Shown here piece by piece: positions 38,911 through 48,558 of a stretch of 64,000 bases of DNA (position 1 is the stretch's first letter; each line of letters opens with the position of its first letter). The notes beneath the pieces are model-generated. The model saw only the letters and a program-made list of their open reading frames with translations. It was not told the DNA's origin and made no database searches. Made by a program: the position numbers and the translations under genes. Source of the stretch: an uncultured Bacteroidales bacterium. GTDB lineage: Bacteria > Bacteroidota > Bacteroidia > Bacteroidales > WCHB1-69. The stretch covers positions 1 through 64,000 of the forward strand of contig CAMJXE010000006.1 in assembly GCA_946409645.1 (NCBI GenBank), given 5' to 3'.

Positions 38911-39957
38911 ATGAGACGTCTGTTTCTTTTATTCTGTTCCCTTTTATTCTGTTATACGCTCGTTGCTCAATCGAGTAGAGTGCTTTTCTTAGGGAATAGT
39001 TATACGTACGTCAACAATTTGCCCCAATTAGTTCAGCAATGTTTTCAATCGGTAGGCGATGATGTGATTGTGAATATGTCAACATCAGGTGGTCTTACTT
39101 TTCAACAACATTGTACTTTTTCTTTAGGATTCATTATGTCTGGTGACTATGACATCGTTGTGTTGCAAGAACAGAGCCAGTTACCTTCATTCCCAGAGAG
39201 TCAGTTTATGCAAGAGTCTTATCCATACGCGCAGCAATTGTGCGATCTAATACATCAATATAATCCAAATGCGAAGATCTATTTTTACATGACATGGGGT
39301 CGAAAGAATGGGGATGCCCAGAACTGTCAATTTTTTCCTCCATTGTGTACTTATGAGGGTATGGATAGTCTCTTGTATGACCGTTATTTGATGATGGCAG
39401 CGGATAATCAGGCTTGTGTTTCTCCTGTTGGAGCTGTATGGCATTATATCCGTGATCACTATCCTGACATGGAATTATATCAATCGGATGAGAGCCATCC
39501 TTCCTACTTTGGCTCATACGTAGCCGCTTGTTGCTTTTATACCTCAATAACAGGCCAAAATCCATGCGATATTCAATGGAATGGCACCTTGACTGGCTAT
39601 GAAGCTGATATCGCAAAATTAGCCACAAAAAAGGTGATTTACGATTCTTTATCGAAATGGTGCTTTATGGAGAATCCTATTGAAGAGGATTCCACAGGCA
39701 TAGCTATACTTTCGGGTCTCAATCCAGTCATTGATATTTATCCAAATCCCTCTTCTCATTGTGTATATTTAAAGTCTGAAGAGCCTCTTGTGGATATAGT
39801 TTTAGAAATTTACGATATGGCTGGTAGATTAATTACTCGTTATGACCATTTCAATGGAGACTCTTTCGACGTTTCAACATTTAAAAACGGACTTTATTTT
39901 TTAAAAGTTCACTTTTCAGATTATTGTTTCCAAACCCGCTTTTATGTAGTTCATTAA
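38911..39957 (+). CDS. SGNH/DUF4886-like hydrolase with T9SS C-terminal domain
   Basis: RVLFLGNSYTYVNNLPQL, VVLQEQSQLPSFPES, DESHPSYFGSYVAACCFYTSI, C-terminal IDIYPNPSSHCVYL...FKNGLYFLKV. Confidence 0.82.
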   Translation: MRRLFLLFCSLLFCYTLVAQSSRVLFLGNSYTYVNNLPQLVQQCFQSVGDDVIVNMSTSGGLTFQQHCTFSLGFIMSGDYDIVVLQEQSQLPSFPESQFMQESYPYAQQLCDLIHQYNPNAKIYFYMTWGRKNGDAQNCQFFPPLCTYEGMDSLLYDRYLMMAADNQACVSPVGAVWHYIRDHYPDMELYQSDESHPSYFGSYVAACCFYTSITGQNPCDIQWNGTLTGYEADIAKLATKKVIYDSLSKWCFMENPIEEDSTGIAILSGLNPVIDIYPNPSSHCVYLKSEEPLVDIVLEIYDMAGRLITRYDHFNGDSFDVSTFKNGLYFLKVHFSDYCFQTRFYVVH

Positions 39958-39959
39958 AT

Positions 39960-40382
39960 ATGATCACTTTCGAATATATTGCCAAAGCCTCTTTCAAACC
40001 AACAGCTCATCACAAAGTATGGTTACATCAGGTGATCCGCCATGAGGACAAAATACCTGGTGACATATCTTACATTTTCTGTGATGATGACTATATGATT
40101 AAGCAAAATATCACTTTCTTGAATCATGATACTTATACAGATATTATCACATTCGATGAGTGTGTGGGGGACATTGTGGCTGGCAGCATATTGATAAGTC
40201 TCGACCGTGTCGAGGAGAACGCCAAACTATTCAATAAATCCTTCGAGAATGAGCTTCTGCGTGTATTGGTTCACGGCACTTTACACCTTTGTGGATATAA
40301 GGATAAGTCGGAAGATGAATCAATGACCATGCGCTGCAAGGAAGATGAAGCATTGGCATTATTATTACAATCCAATCAGTAA
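39960..40382 (+). CDS. ybeY: Endoribonuclease YbeY
   Basis: ORF 39924-40382, likely start 39960. ELLRVLVHGTLHLCGYKDKSEDE zinc motif. Confidence 0.93.
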   Translation: MITFEYIAKASFKPTAHHKVWLHQVIRHEDKIPGDISYIFCDDDYMIKQNITFLNHDTYTDIITFDECVGDIVAGSILISLDRVEENAKLFNKSFENELLRVLVHGTLHLCGYKDKSEDESMTMRCKEDEALALLLQSNQ

Positions 40383-40426
40383 CAAATTTATAGTCAGATA
40401 ATTTCGGACAGTTTTCACGTGAAAAG

Positions 40427-42295
40427 ATGGAGAATAATTATGATATAATAGTAGTGGGAGCGGGTCATGCTGGCTGCGAGGCGGCGGTGGCTCCAGCACG
40501 AATGGGACACCAGGTATTGCTCATTACTATGAACCTAACATTGGTGGCGCAGATGTCGTGCAACCCTGCTATCGGCGGAATCGCGAAGGGACAAATCGTA
40601 CGGGAAATTGATGCCCTCGGAGGTATGACAGGAATTGTTACCGACCATACGATGATTCAGTTCCGAATGCTCAACCGCTCCAAAGGTCCAGCCATGTGGA
40701 GCCCGCGTGCCCAATGCGACAAAACAGCCTTTACCATCTATTGGCGACATATTCTCGAAGGAATACCGAACCTCCACTTACGACAAGACACCGTCACGGA
40801 GTTGCTTTTGGATAATAATACAGTCACCGGAGTGAAAACCCAACTTGGACGAGTAATCCATGCCAAAAGAGTAATTCTTACAAACGGTACTTTCCTTAAT
40901 GGACGTATTCATGTCGGAGAGGTGAACTTCTCTGGCGGTAGGATAGGGGAGAGCGCTTCTTTTGTTCTTTCAGATCAATTAAAAGAGTGTGGTATTCGAA
41001 CTCAGAAACTGAAGACGGGAACCCCTGTTCGCATAGATGGTCGAACGGTCGATTTTTCCAAAATGGAAGAACAAGAAGGCGAAGTGAATCCCGGACATTT
41101 TTCGTTTTCACATACACCGAATCTGCATCGACAACTGAGTTGCTGGATTACCTATACGAATGATGAGGTGCATCAAGTATTGCATAAAGGTTTCGAAAAG
41201 TCACCTATGTTTCAGGGACGCATCCAAGGAGTGGGACCTCGCTATTGTCCTTCTATAGAGGATAAAATTGTTCGTTTTGCAGAACGCACCCGCCACCAAC
41301 TCTTTTTGGAGCCCGAGGGTCGAAATACTAACGAATATTATCTGAATGGTTTTTCCTCCTCCTTGCCCGAAGAGATTCAGGTGGAGGCTATGCATCTGAT
41401 TCCTGGATTGGAACGGGCGGAAATTTATCGTCCAGGGTATGCTATCGAGTACGACTATTTCGATCCTACTCAACTGCATTATACACTCGAGTCGAAAGTG
41501 ATTCGCAATCTCTACCTTGCCGGTCAGGTCAACGGAACTACCGGCTATGAAGAAGCGGCATGTCAGGGGTTGATGGCGGGCATCAATGCGCACCTCTCCC
41601 TAACCGATAAAGAACCATTGATCCTTACCCGTTCACAAGCTTATATTGGCGTTCTCATTGATGATTTGGTGACAAAAGGGGTGGAAGACCCCTATCGGAT
41701 GTTCACGTCCCGCGCAGAATATCGCATCCTGCTTCGTCAGGATAATGCAGACTACCGTCTCACCCCCATTGGTCATCAGCTTGGATTGATAGATAATGAA
41801 CGTTATGAGGAATTCCTTCACAAATATGAAATACAACAACAGATTGCAGAATACCTCCGTCGTCATGCCACGCAATTTCAAACGCTGAATGAGTTGTTAG
41901 TGAAGCGCGGTACGCCTTCTTTGACTCAAAACGTTAAGCTTGAAAATGTTCTTCTCCGTCCGCAGATTTCAATTCAAGATATCATTGACTACGATACTGA
42001 TTTCGCTCAGTTCCTTTCTCAAATCGGTGCCGATGCCGAACAAATTATCAATGCCGAAACCTACATTAAATATAACAGCTATATTCAGAAAGAAGAAGAA
42101 TTAGTTCAGCACCTCTCTAATTTGGATAATATAAAGTTGCCCGTCGATATGGATTATTCCAACATTCAATCTTTGTCGAAGGAAGCACGTGAAAAACTCT
42201 CAAAATTAAAACCTGTCAATTTAGGACAGGCTTCCAGAGTGAGCGGTGTCAGTCCTGCCGACATCACTGCGCTGATGATTGTACTCCGAAATTAG
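40427..42295 (+). CDS. mnmG: tRNA uridine-5-carboxymethylaminomethyl modification enzyme MnmG (GidA)
   Basis: YDIIVVGAGHAGCEAAVAPARMGH, CNPAIGGIAKGQIVREIDALGG. Confidence 0.97.
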   Translation: MENNYDIIVVGAGHAGCEAAVAPARMGHQVLLITMNLTLVAQMSCNPAIGGIAKGQIVREIDALGGMTGIVTDHTMIQFRMLNRSKGPAMWSPRAQCDKTAFTIYWRHILEGIPNLHLRQDTVTELLLDNNTVTGVKTQLGRVIHAKRVILTNGTFLNGRIHVGEVNFSGGRIGESASFVLSDQLKECGIRTQKLKTGTPVRIDGRTVDFSKMEEQEGEVNPGHFSFSHTPNLHRQLSCWITYTNDEVHQVLHKGFEKSPMFQGRIQGVGPRYCPSIEDKIVRFAERTRHQLFLEPEGRNTNEYYLNGFSSSLPEEIQVEAMHLIPGLERAEIYRPGYAIEYDYFDPTQLHYTLESKVIRNLYLAGQVNGTTGYEEAACQGLMAGINAHLSLTDKEPLILTRSQAYIGVLIDDLVTKGVEDPYRMFTSRAEYRILLRQDNADYRLTPIGHQLGLIDNERYEEFLHKYEIQQQIAEYLRRHATQFQTLNELLVKRGTPSLTQNVKLENVLLRPQISIQDIIDYDTDFAQFLSQIGADAEQIINAETYIKYNSYIQKEEELVQHLSNLDNIKLPVDMDYSNIQSLSKEAREKLSKLKPVNLGQASRVSGVSPADITALMIVLRN

Positions 42296-42569
42296 AAATT
42301 CCTTACCCTCCCTTCCCCACGTATGATTGGGAAATGATAATAATTATTCCCCCAAATTCCATTTTAAATAACTGATATTCAAATAAATAATTATTTTTTT
42401 CTGATTATTGAGAAGATAATCTTAAAAAGGTATTTCAACTCATTTTTTCTATTATAGTGTCAATATGATGATATTTTGAAAATTATCACTGATAATCATA
42501 CATTTACGTTTGTTTTTAATGATATAAAATTTTTTTTTCTGAGAAAACTTGTATTAAATAAAAAATACG

Positions 42570-42577
42570 TAATTTTG
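42570..42577 (+). promoter_or_regulatory. -7 box upstream of rubrerythrin, with TTG 18 bp further upstream
   Basis: TAATTTTG; upstream TTG at 42549-42551. Confidence 0.65.
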
Positions 42578-42625
42578 CAGTTCAATAATTATGAATCAAT
42601 AAATCATCATTTTTTAAAATCGATT

Positions 42626-43165
42626 ATGGAATTAAAAGGATCACAAACCGAAAAAAATCTGCAAACCGCTTTCGCAGGTGAGTCGCAGGCACGTAACAAA
42701 TATTCTTACTATGCTTCTAAAGCTAAGAAGGATGGTTATAACCAAATTGCTGCTATCTTTGAAGAGACGGCTGCCAATGAAAAAGAACATGCCAAAATCT
42801 GGTTCAAACTGTTACACGATGGTAAAGTACCGGATACCATTACCAATCTGAAAGATGCAGCTGCTGGCGAAAACTACGAATGGACCGATATGTATGCTGG
42901 TTTCGCAAAAACCGCTAAGGAAGAGGGTTTCGACCGCATCGCTAAGTTGTTCGCTATGGTTGGCGAAATCGAAAAGCACCACGAAGAACGTTATAAAAAG
43001 CTGTTAGCCAACATCGAAGGCGGGATCGTTTTCTCCCGTGACAACGACATGATCTGGCAGTGCAGCAATTGCGGTCATATCGTCGTTGGCAAAAAAGCAC
43101 CGGAAGTGTGCCCTGTTTGCGACCATCCGAAAGCCTATTTCCAAATTATGCCCGATAATTTTTAA
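42626..43165 (+). CDS. Rubrerythrin (C-terminal rubredoxin domain)
   Basis: ORF 42476-43165, likely start 42626 ([26 protein letters not shown]); [27 protein letters not shown]. Confidence 0.95.
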   Translation: MELKGSQTEKNLQTAFAGESQARNKYSYYASKAKKDGYNQIAAIFEETAANEKEHAKIWFKLLHDGKVPDTITNLKDAAAGENYEWTDMYAGFAKTAKEEGFDRIAKLFAMVGEIEKHHEERYKKLLANIEGGIVFSRDNDMIWQCSNCGHIVVGKKAPEVCPVCDHPKAYFQIMPDNF

Positions 43166-43205
43166 CCCATAATTTATTAATAATCAACAACAAACAATCA
43201 CAATT

Positions 43206-43754
43206 ATGAAGAAAAAATTCGTTTGTACCGTGTGCGGTTATGTACACGAAGGAGATACTCCACCTGAAAGATGTCCTCAATGCAAGCAACCTGCTGAAAA
43301 ATTCAAAGAACTGGTTGAAGACACTTTATCATTTGTTACTGAACACGTTATCGGTGTTGCAAAGGATACCGATGAAGAGATGATCAAGGACCTCAATGCG
43401 CACTTTATGGGTGAAGCTACCGAAGTGGGCATGTATTTGGCTATGAGCCGTCAAGCTGACCGTGAAGGTTATCCTGAAGTGGCAGAGGCTTTCAAACGCT
43501 ATGCCTTTGAGGAGGCCGAACATTGCGCCAAATTCGCTGAATTACTAGGTGAAGTGGTCTGGGATACCAAGACCAACCTGGAAAAGCGTATGATGGCCGA
43601 AAGCGGCGCTTGTGCCGATAAAATGCGCATCGCGAAACGCGCCAAAGAGATGAACTGGGACGCTATCCACGATACAGTACACGAGATGGCCAAGGATGAA
43701 GCACGTCATGGCCAAGGTTTCGAAGGTCTATTCAATCGTTATTTCAAGAAATAA
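43206..43754 (+). CDS. Reverse rubrerythrin-type protein (N-terminal rubredoxin + ferritin-like domain)
   Basis: [29 protein letters not shown], then ferritin-like [15 protein letters not shown]. Confidence 0.92.
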   Translation: MKKKFVCTVCGYVHEGDTPPERCPQCKQPAEKFKELVEDTLSFVTEHVIGVAKDTDEEMIKDLNAHFMGEATEVGMYLAMSRQADREGYPEVAEAFKRYAFEEAEHCAKFAELLGEVVWDTKTNLEKRMMAESGACADKMRIAKRAKEMNWDAIHDTVHEMAKDEARHGQGFEGLFNRYFKK

Positions 43755-43757
43755 TCT

Positions 43758-43785
43758 GTAGAGACGCGATTAATCGCGTCTCTAC
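43758..43785. repeat. 28-bp dispersed palindrome (GTAGAGACG family), perfect copy
   Basis: gtagagacgcgatt/aatcgcgtctctac, 14/14 paired. Confidence 0.95.
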
Positions 43786-43794
43786 AAAGAAAAG

Positions 43795-43827
43795 GACGGA
43801 ATCATGCTAAATGGTTCCGTCTTTTTT
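43795..43827 (+). terminator. Terminator after the reverse rubrerythrin gene
   Basis: GACGGAA-tcatgctaaatgg-TTCCGTC followed by T-rich tract. Confidence 0.75.
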
Positions 43828-43852
43828 CTGCTATAATGGCAAACTCTTTTAA

Positions 43853-46800
43853 TTAAAAATCTGTACCGATAGAAAACATGAACATGCCTTTTTTGTTGTC
43901 GATTTTCATGTCTTCCACGCCCCATGCATAGTCGAAGCGAAGGAAATATCCGAAAATAGCAAAGCGCGCTCCGATACCGAAACCGCCAACCCATGGATCC
44001 ACCTGTCGTTTAACCTCCGCGTGAATCGGACCGCTGTCGATGAAACGTGTGTAAAGACAATTGTCTTCGGAATAAGGAGTGAATCCTGTCCAAGCAGTAC
44101 CCAAATCACCGAATAGATTTAGCTGCAAGGTGTTAAGCAGATTCCAACCGACTCTATGTCCGACAATTAGCTGAACGATGGGAATACGCAATTCCCCATT
44201 AAACAGCAGAAAAGAGGTGCCGTTGCGAATATTCTGCTGGAAGCCCCGCATATTGGTCGCAAGTGTCTGATAAGCGTAGTTTTTGGTTGGATCTACCATC
44301 ATGTCGCGGTTGAATTTAGCACCGATCCAGGAATCTACACCACCCAGAAAGTAAACCAGTCGTGCGGAACCTGCATTGGTGCTGCCAGCGCAACGAAGAG
44401 CCAACGTCATATTGCGGTAGAGTTTGATAGAGTGTCTCAAATCAAAACCGACGACAAGAAGGTTAAGAGTTTGTTCTTCAAGACGTTGCTCATATTCTGC
44501 AAAAAGTTTCAACTTGGTTCCACGCCACAGATTGGTATAAAGTTCTTTAGAGGAGTCGAAGATGTATTCCAGCTTCGCACCCGCCCAAAAATGCCGTTCA
44601 TCGGGCATCTGCAATGTTTGGTCGTTGAGAGCCGTTACCACATTCGTTTCGTAACGCCCTTTTAACGATAATCTCATGCTGTTGGTTTTGTTGAACGGGA
44701 ATTTCAACGTATAGAAAATGTTATTCGAGCTCTGTCGATAAACATATCCGCTCACTTGCGAGGTGATGGACTGACGGTGGAGCGTGATTTGCCTATCTAA
44801 ACGGTGAGCAAGGTTTTCATAGCTGAACAAAAACTCATAACTATTTAAATTCCAGCCGATTCTGAATCCTCCAGTGATACGATAATCTTCAAACAAATCA
44901 TTGATACCCAACATAAACAAAGCGTTAAAACCCGTGTTGAGATAGATAGGATTTGTGCCGCCCTCAAACTGCTGGTATGAAGTGTTCAGAAAACTGAAGT
45001 CAGCTTGCGTAATCAATTGATCAATAGAATATTGCACTCGATAGGGAAGCCCTACAGGGATAGAAAAAGCATTTTTGGATTTGGCGGAAGTATAGGTGGT
45101 GTCGTTGTCGATATCATCCGTGACAGGCGTTTCGTTTTTTTGGGTGTTTGACAATATAAAACCATGGTCCTGTTTATTCTTTACGGTTTCAACACTGTCC
45201 TTCACTGTTTGTTTTTCAGATTGTAAGATAATATCTGCATTTGTTTGTTTATGGAAGGATGAGATTTCAATTTCGGGATGGTACAAGTTATGGAATTCTG
45301 TGAACCAAATATGTTTGTACTTCTTCATTAAAGAGATGTCGGCAATAGTATTGGTAACTTGGTTATATGCCTGTTCTTCAATATTATAGGCTCTATCTGT
45401 CAAAGGGTTGGTGGTGGCGTAATACATATAGTGCACTGCCGTGTCGATACGACTGATGGAGCTGTCGAAAACGGCTTCGTAACGGTTCACCACGCCGCTT
45501 TCGTCGCTCAGGTAAAGCAACCGTTGTTCGCCTGCGGGCTGCAAGCCACTCTCATTGGCAAAAGGAGTATCGGTAATCCGCAATAGCGACGAATCTTTAG
45601 CCTTGAGATGGTATAGGAAAAGGTTGTATTTTCGGTCGCGAGAAGCATCTAAGAAATTGTCTTTCAGCAGTATAGAATCTACAGGACGATTCGAAGCGAA
45701 TGCGATTTGCTGTGGATTCATGAAGACAGGGTTGTAGTCGTCATAAAAGTCGTTGGTGATGTTCTGGAATGTTTTGGCCGCAAAACTGTATAGATAGATA
45801 TCGGATTGACCATTTTTGAAGCCGGAAAACAGCATCCGTTGCCCGTCGGGGGAATAGCACCACGAGGTGACTTTCTCCACATCAACGAGGAATTTTTTGC
45901 CCCAACGTCGTTTCTCTAAATCGTAAGGCTGATACAGGCAATCGCCTTTGTATTCGTAAGTTAGCCCTAAAATTTCTCCAGAAGGATGCCAAGCGATGAG
46001 AGGGAAACTCAGGTCTGGGTTGTCTTCCGTTTTGTGGTATTTTTTATAGATACATCTCGGGGATTTCCATTTTTCAGTTTTCATCCATACGCGCACTTGC
46101 CCAGATTCGTTAGTGACGTAGGCGTATTTGTCGCCTTCAGGAGAGAAACAAAATCGGGCATAATCGCGTTTGGGGTTGGGCTTTTTAAGGATTTCTTCGC
46201 CGGCAGGCATCTGCTTCGACATGTCCGGGTGGAACATGACTATATAATATTTATACCAATTTTCAACCAATGTTTTGAAAGGAACCATCGTGGCGCGGGA
46301 CAATCCGTTTTGTATGTTCCTGCCTGAGCGTGTGAAATAGAGCACTTTTTGGATAATTTCCTCGCCGTAAAGATCCACAAGGTATTTCCAGAAAGAGTGT
46401 CCAGCGTAGGTGGCCTCCACGGGTGACAGATCTTCCAAACAATTGTAACTATTTGTAATAATGCCGTTTTTGACGTGAGATTCCACCTCGACATTCCAGT
46501 GTTCGCCAAAATAAGAGGATAATCCACTGTAAAACCAACTCGGAACATTCATCAGGTAGTCGTAGGAGATGTTGGCACCGACTGTTGCGCCCTGCACCAT
46601 CCAGTGGGCATAGACGTTCATGATGCCGCCACGGATCATGCGGTCAAGATGCGCACGGTTTCCGTCGAAATAGATGTAGATTTTCGTGCCATAGATGTTC
46701 GTCACGCCGCCTTGGTTGTAGAAATCTTCGTAATCGTAGGCGAAATTGGATTCGCGGAAATCGGATTGGGTGTTATAGACGATGATTTGCAACTTTTTCT

Positions 46801-47125
46801 TGGAGGTGTAGTTCAGCAATTGTTCGATTTCCGACACGATTTCCGGAGTGCGGTAAAAGACATACTGTGCCAAAGCACGGCCGGTAGGGTAGTAATAGAC
46901 ATCGTACTGTTCCGCCCGCAAGTATTGCCAGTTAAAGTTCTGATGCTGAACGCGGTTCTTTCCGAACGTGAGCTGAGAGCCGTTGTAGAATTGCGCGTGC
47001 GCCGAAGGCAAGAACAGACACAGGAACACCCACGCCGCCGCCGTTTTCAGCAGCAACGATGCCAAAAGGTTTCTATGTCTCGTCCCTTGTATCATTTTCT
47101 TTTTCGGTCTGTAGAGACGTGCCAT
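43853..47125 (-). CDS. Large outer-membrane protein: degenerate peptidase-MA-like N-terminus, TolB-like propeller, Omp85/BamA-like barrel
   Basis: Signal peptide best after an internal Met (MIQGTRHRNLLASLLLKTAAAWVFLCLFLPSAHAQ, start about 47095); propeller-type repeats; C-terminal surface-antigen-like barrel ending FMFSIGTDF. Confidence 0.78.
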   Translation of the reverse strand: MARLYRPKKKMIQGTRHRNLLASLLLKTAAAWVFLCLFLPSAHAQFYNGSQLTFGKNRVQHQNFNWQYLRAEQYDVYYYPTGRALAQYVFYRTPEIVSEIEQLLNYTSKKKLQIIVYNTQSDFRESNFAYDYEDFYNQGGVTNIYGTKIYIYFDGNRAHLDRMIRGGIMNVYAHWMVQGATVGANISYDYLMNVPSWFYSGLSSYFGEHWNVEVESHVKNGIITNSYNCLEDLSPVEATYAGHSFWKYLVDLYGEEIIQKVLYFTRSGRNIQNGLSRATMVPFKTLVENWYKYYIVMFHPDMSKQMPAGEEILKKPNPKRDYARFCFSPEGDKYAYVTNESGQVRVWMKTEKWKSPRCIYKKYHKTEDNPDLSFPLIAWHPSGEILGLTYEYKGDCLYQPYDLEKRRWGKKFLVDVEKVTSWCYSPDGQRMLFSGFKNGQSDIYLYSFAAKTFQNITNDFYDDYNPVFMNPQQIAFASNRPVDSILLKDNFLDASRDRKYNLFLYHLKAKDSSLLRITDTPFANESGLQPAGEQRLLYLSDESGVVNRYEAVFDSSISRIDTAVHYMYYATTNPLTDRAYNIEEQAYNQVTNTIADISLMKKYKHIWFTEFHNLYHPEIEISSFHKQTNADIILQSEKQTVKDSVETVKNKQDHGFILSNTQKNETPVTDDIDNDTTYTSAKSKNAFSIPVGLPYRVQYSIDQLITQADFSFLNTSYQQFEGGTNPIYLNTGFNALFMLGINDLFEDYRITGGFRIGWNLNSYEFLFSYENLAHRLDRQITLHRQSITSQVSGYVYRQSSNNIFYTLKFPFNKTNSMRLSLKGRYETNVVTALNDQTLQMPDERHFWAGAKLEYIFDSSKELYTNLWRGTKLKLFAEYEQRLEEQTLNLLVVGFDLRHSIKLYRNMTLALRCAGSTNAGSARLVYFLGGVDSWIGAKFNRDMMVDPTKNYAYQTLATNMRGFQQNIRNGTSFLLFNGELRIPIVQLIVGHRVGWNLLNTLQLNLFGDLGTAWTGFTPYSEDNCLYTRFIDSGPIHAEVKRQVDPWVGGFGIGARFAIFGYFLRFDYAWGVEDMKIDNKKGMFMFSIGTDF

Positions 47126-47138
47126 GGCGCGTCTCTAC
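47111..47138. repeat. 28-bp dispersed palindrome (GTAGAGACG family)
   Basis: gtagagacgtgcca/tggcgcgtctctac, 13/14 paired; CCATGG centre contains the called ATG of the 43853-47125 ORF. Confidence 0.93.
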
Positions 47139-47155
47139 AATGTCATGTACATTGT

Positions 47156-48502
47156 TTATATTATATATGGTTCCAAAATTTGTTCGATGAAAGCCCTTTT
47201 CTCCTTCAACAGATCTTCCGTGCGAGCCTCCATGATGAGACGCAGGTAGGGTTCGGTATTCGAAGGGCGGATGTTGAACCACCAGTCGGCGAATTCCACG
47301 CGGTAGCCGTCGAAGTCGAGCACTGTTTCTGGCGTTTCCTGCGCGATGCAGGCCGCCTTAACCGCCTCCATGGCTGCTTTCTTCTCCTCGATGGTGAAGT
47401 TGATTTCACCGGAATTGGCATACCGTTTGATGCGTGCAATCAGTTGGGACACAGACACTCCGCGCTCTTTCATTTGGGAAAAGACACGCAGAGCCACCTG
47501 TGCGGCAATCATAGCGGAATCGGAGTAGAAAAAGTCGCGGAAGTAGTAGTGTCCGGCATATTCTCCACCGAAAGCGCCGTCGATTTCCCGCAGCTTCATG
47601 GCGGCATAGGCACGACCCACACGCCAGATGTACATCTCGCGACCCATCTTCCCTAAATATTCCGCCACCGATTTGGAAGTCCTGATATCTTGAATGACAA
47701 GTCCTTGAATATCTTTTTCCTCAATAAAGTAGTGACCTAACACGGCAATGATCAAATCCGGGGAAATAAAGTCGCCGTGCTCATCGACAAACATCACCCG
47801 GTCAGCGTCGCCATCGAAAATCACACCGACGTCGGCATGGGTTTCACGCACTTTTTGCTGAAGTTCTACGATGTTTTCTGCCTCTAAAGGGTTCGCTTCG
47901 TGGTTGGGGAACGTACCATCCAGTGTATCAAAGAGATAGCAAGGTTTGTCCCCGAAAATTTCCTTCACCAGAATGGAGGCCATTCCATTGGAGCAGTCCA
48001 TCACAATATTCAGATTATCAGGCGAATAGTGGTACTGCGACTGGAATTGGAGATACTCTTCGCGCACCGGATAGTCGATGACTTTCCCTTTAGGTGCGGT
48101 AATGACCACCTCTTCGTGCAGCACTTTCTGTTCCAATTCGCCCAGTCCTGTGTCGAAACCTACGGGCAGCGCATCCGTTCGGGAAACCTTTAATCCGTTG
48201 TATTCCTTGGGATTATGCGATGCCGTAATCATCACTGAAGCGTCGAAATGGTGCTTGGCGGTGAAGTAATAGACCATAGGTGTGGTGGTCAGCCCCATGT
48301 CATAGACATCGGCGCCGGCATCGGTAATGCCCCGCGACAAAGCCTCGAATATCTCTTCTGAAGTCACCCGCATATCCCTACCAATCAACACTTTATCAGC
48401 ATTCAGCAGTGATGGAAGAAAGAAACCGAACTTGTAGATCGTCTCCAAATCGAAATCCTTGCCATAGATTCCGCGAAAATCGTATGCTTTAAATGCGCCC
48501 AT
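47156..48502 (-). CDS. Phosphomannomutase/phosphoglucomutase
   Basis: ORF 47156-48523, likely start 48502. AFKAYDFRGIYGKD, VMITASHNPKEYNGLK, IFDGDADRVMFVDE. Confidence 0.94.
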   Translation of the reverse strand: MGAFKAYDFRGIYGKDFDLETIYKFGFFLPSLLNADKVLIGRDMRVTSEEIFEALSRGITDAGADVYDMGLTTTPMVYYFTAKHHFDASVMITASHNPKEYNGLKVSRTDALPVGFDTGLGELEQKVLHEEVVITAPKGKVIDYPVREEYLQFQSQYHYSPDNLNIVMDCSNGMASILVKEIFGDKPCYLFDTLDGTFPNHEANPLEAENIVELQQKVRETHADVGVIFDGDADRVMFVDEHGDFISPDLIIAVLGHYFIEEKDIQGLVIQDIRTSKSVAEYLGKMGREMYIWRVGRAYAAMKLREIDGAFGGEYAGHYYFRDFFYSDSAMIAAQVALRVFSQMKERGVSVSQLIARIKRYANSGEINFTIEEKKAAMEAVKAACIAQETPETVLDFDGYRVEFADWWFNIRPSNTEPYLRLIMEARTEDLLKEKRAFIEQILEPYII

Positions 48503-48558
48503 AGTTTTCCAAATTGGGTGCAAAAATACGAATTACTTTGATATATCGGTTGCCGTGA

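Noticed and set aside
46604-47656. 350-aa plus-strand ORF
   Set aside because: Antisense to two strongly supported minus-strand genes (outer-membrane protein and phosphomannomutase); composition looks like a shadow ORF.
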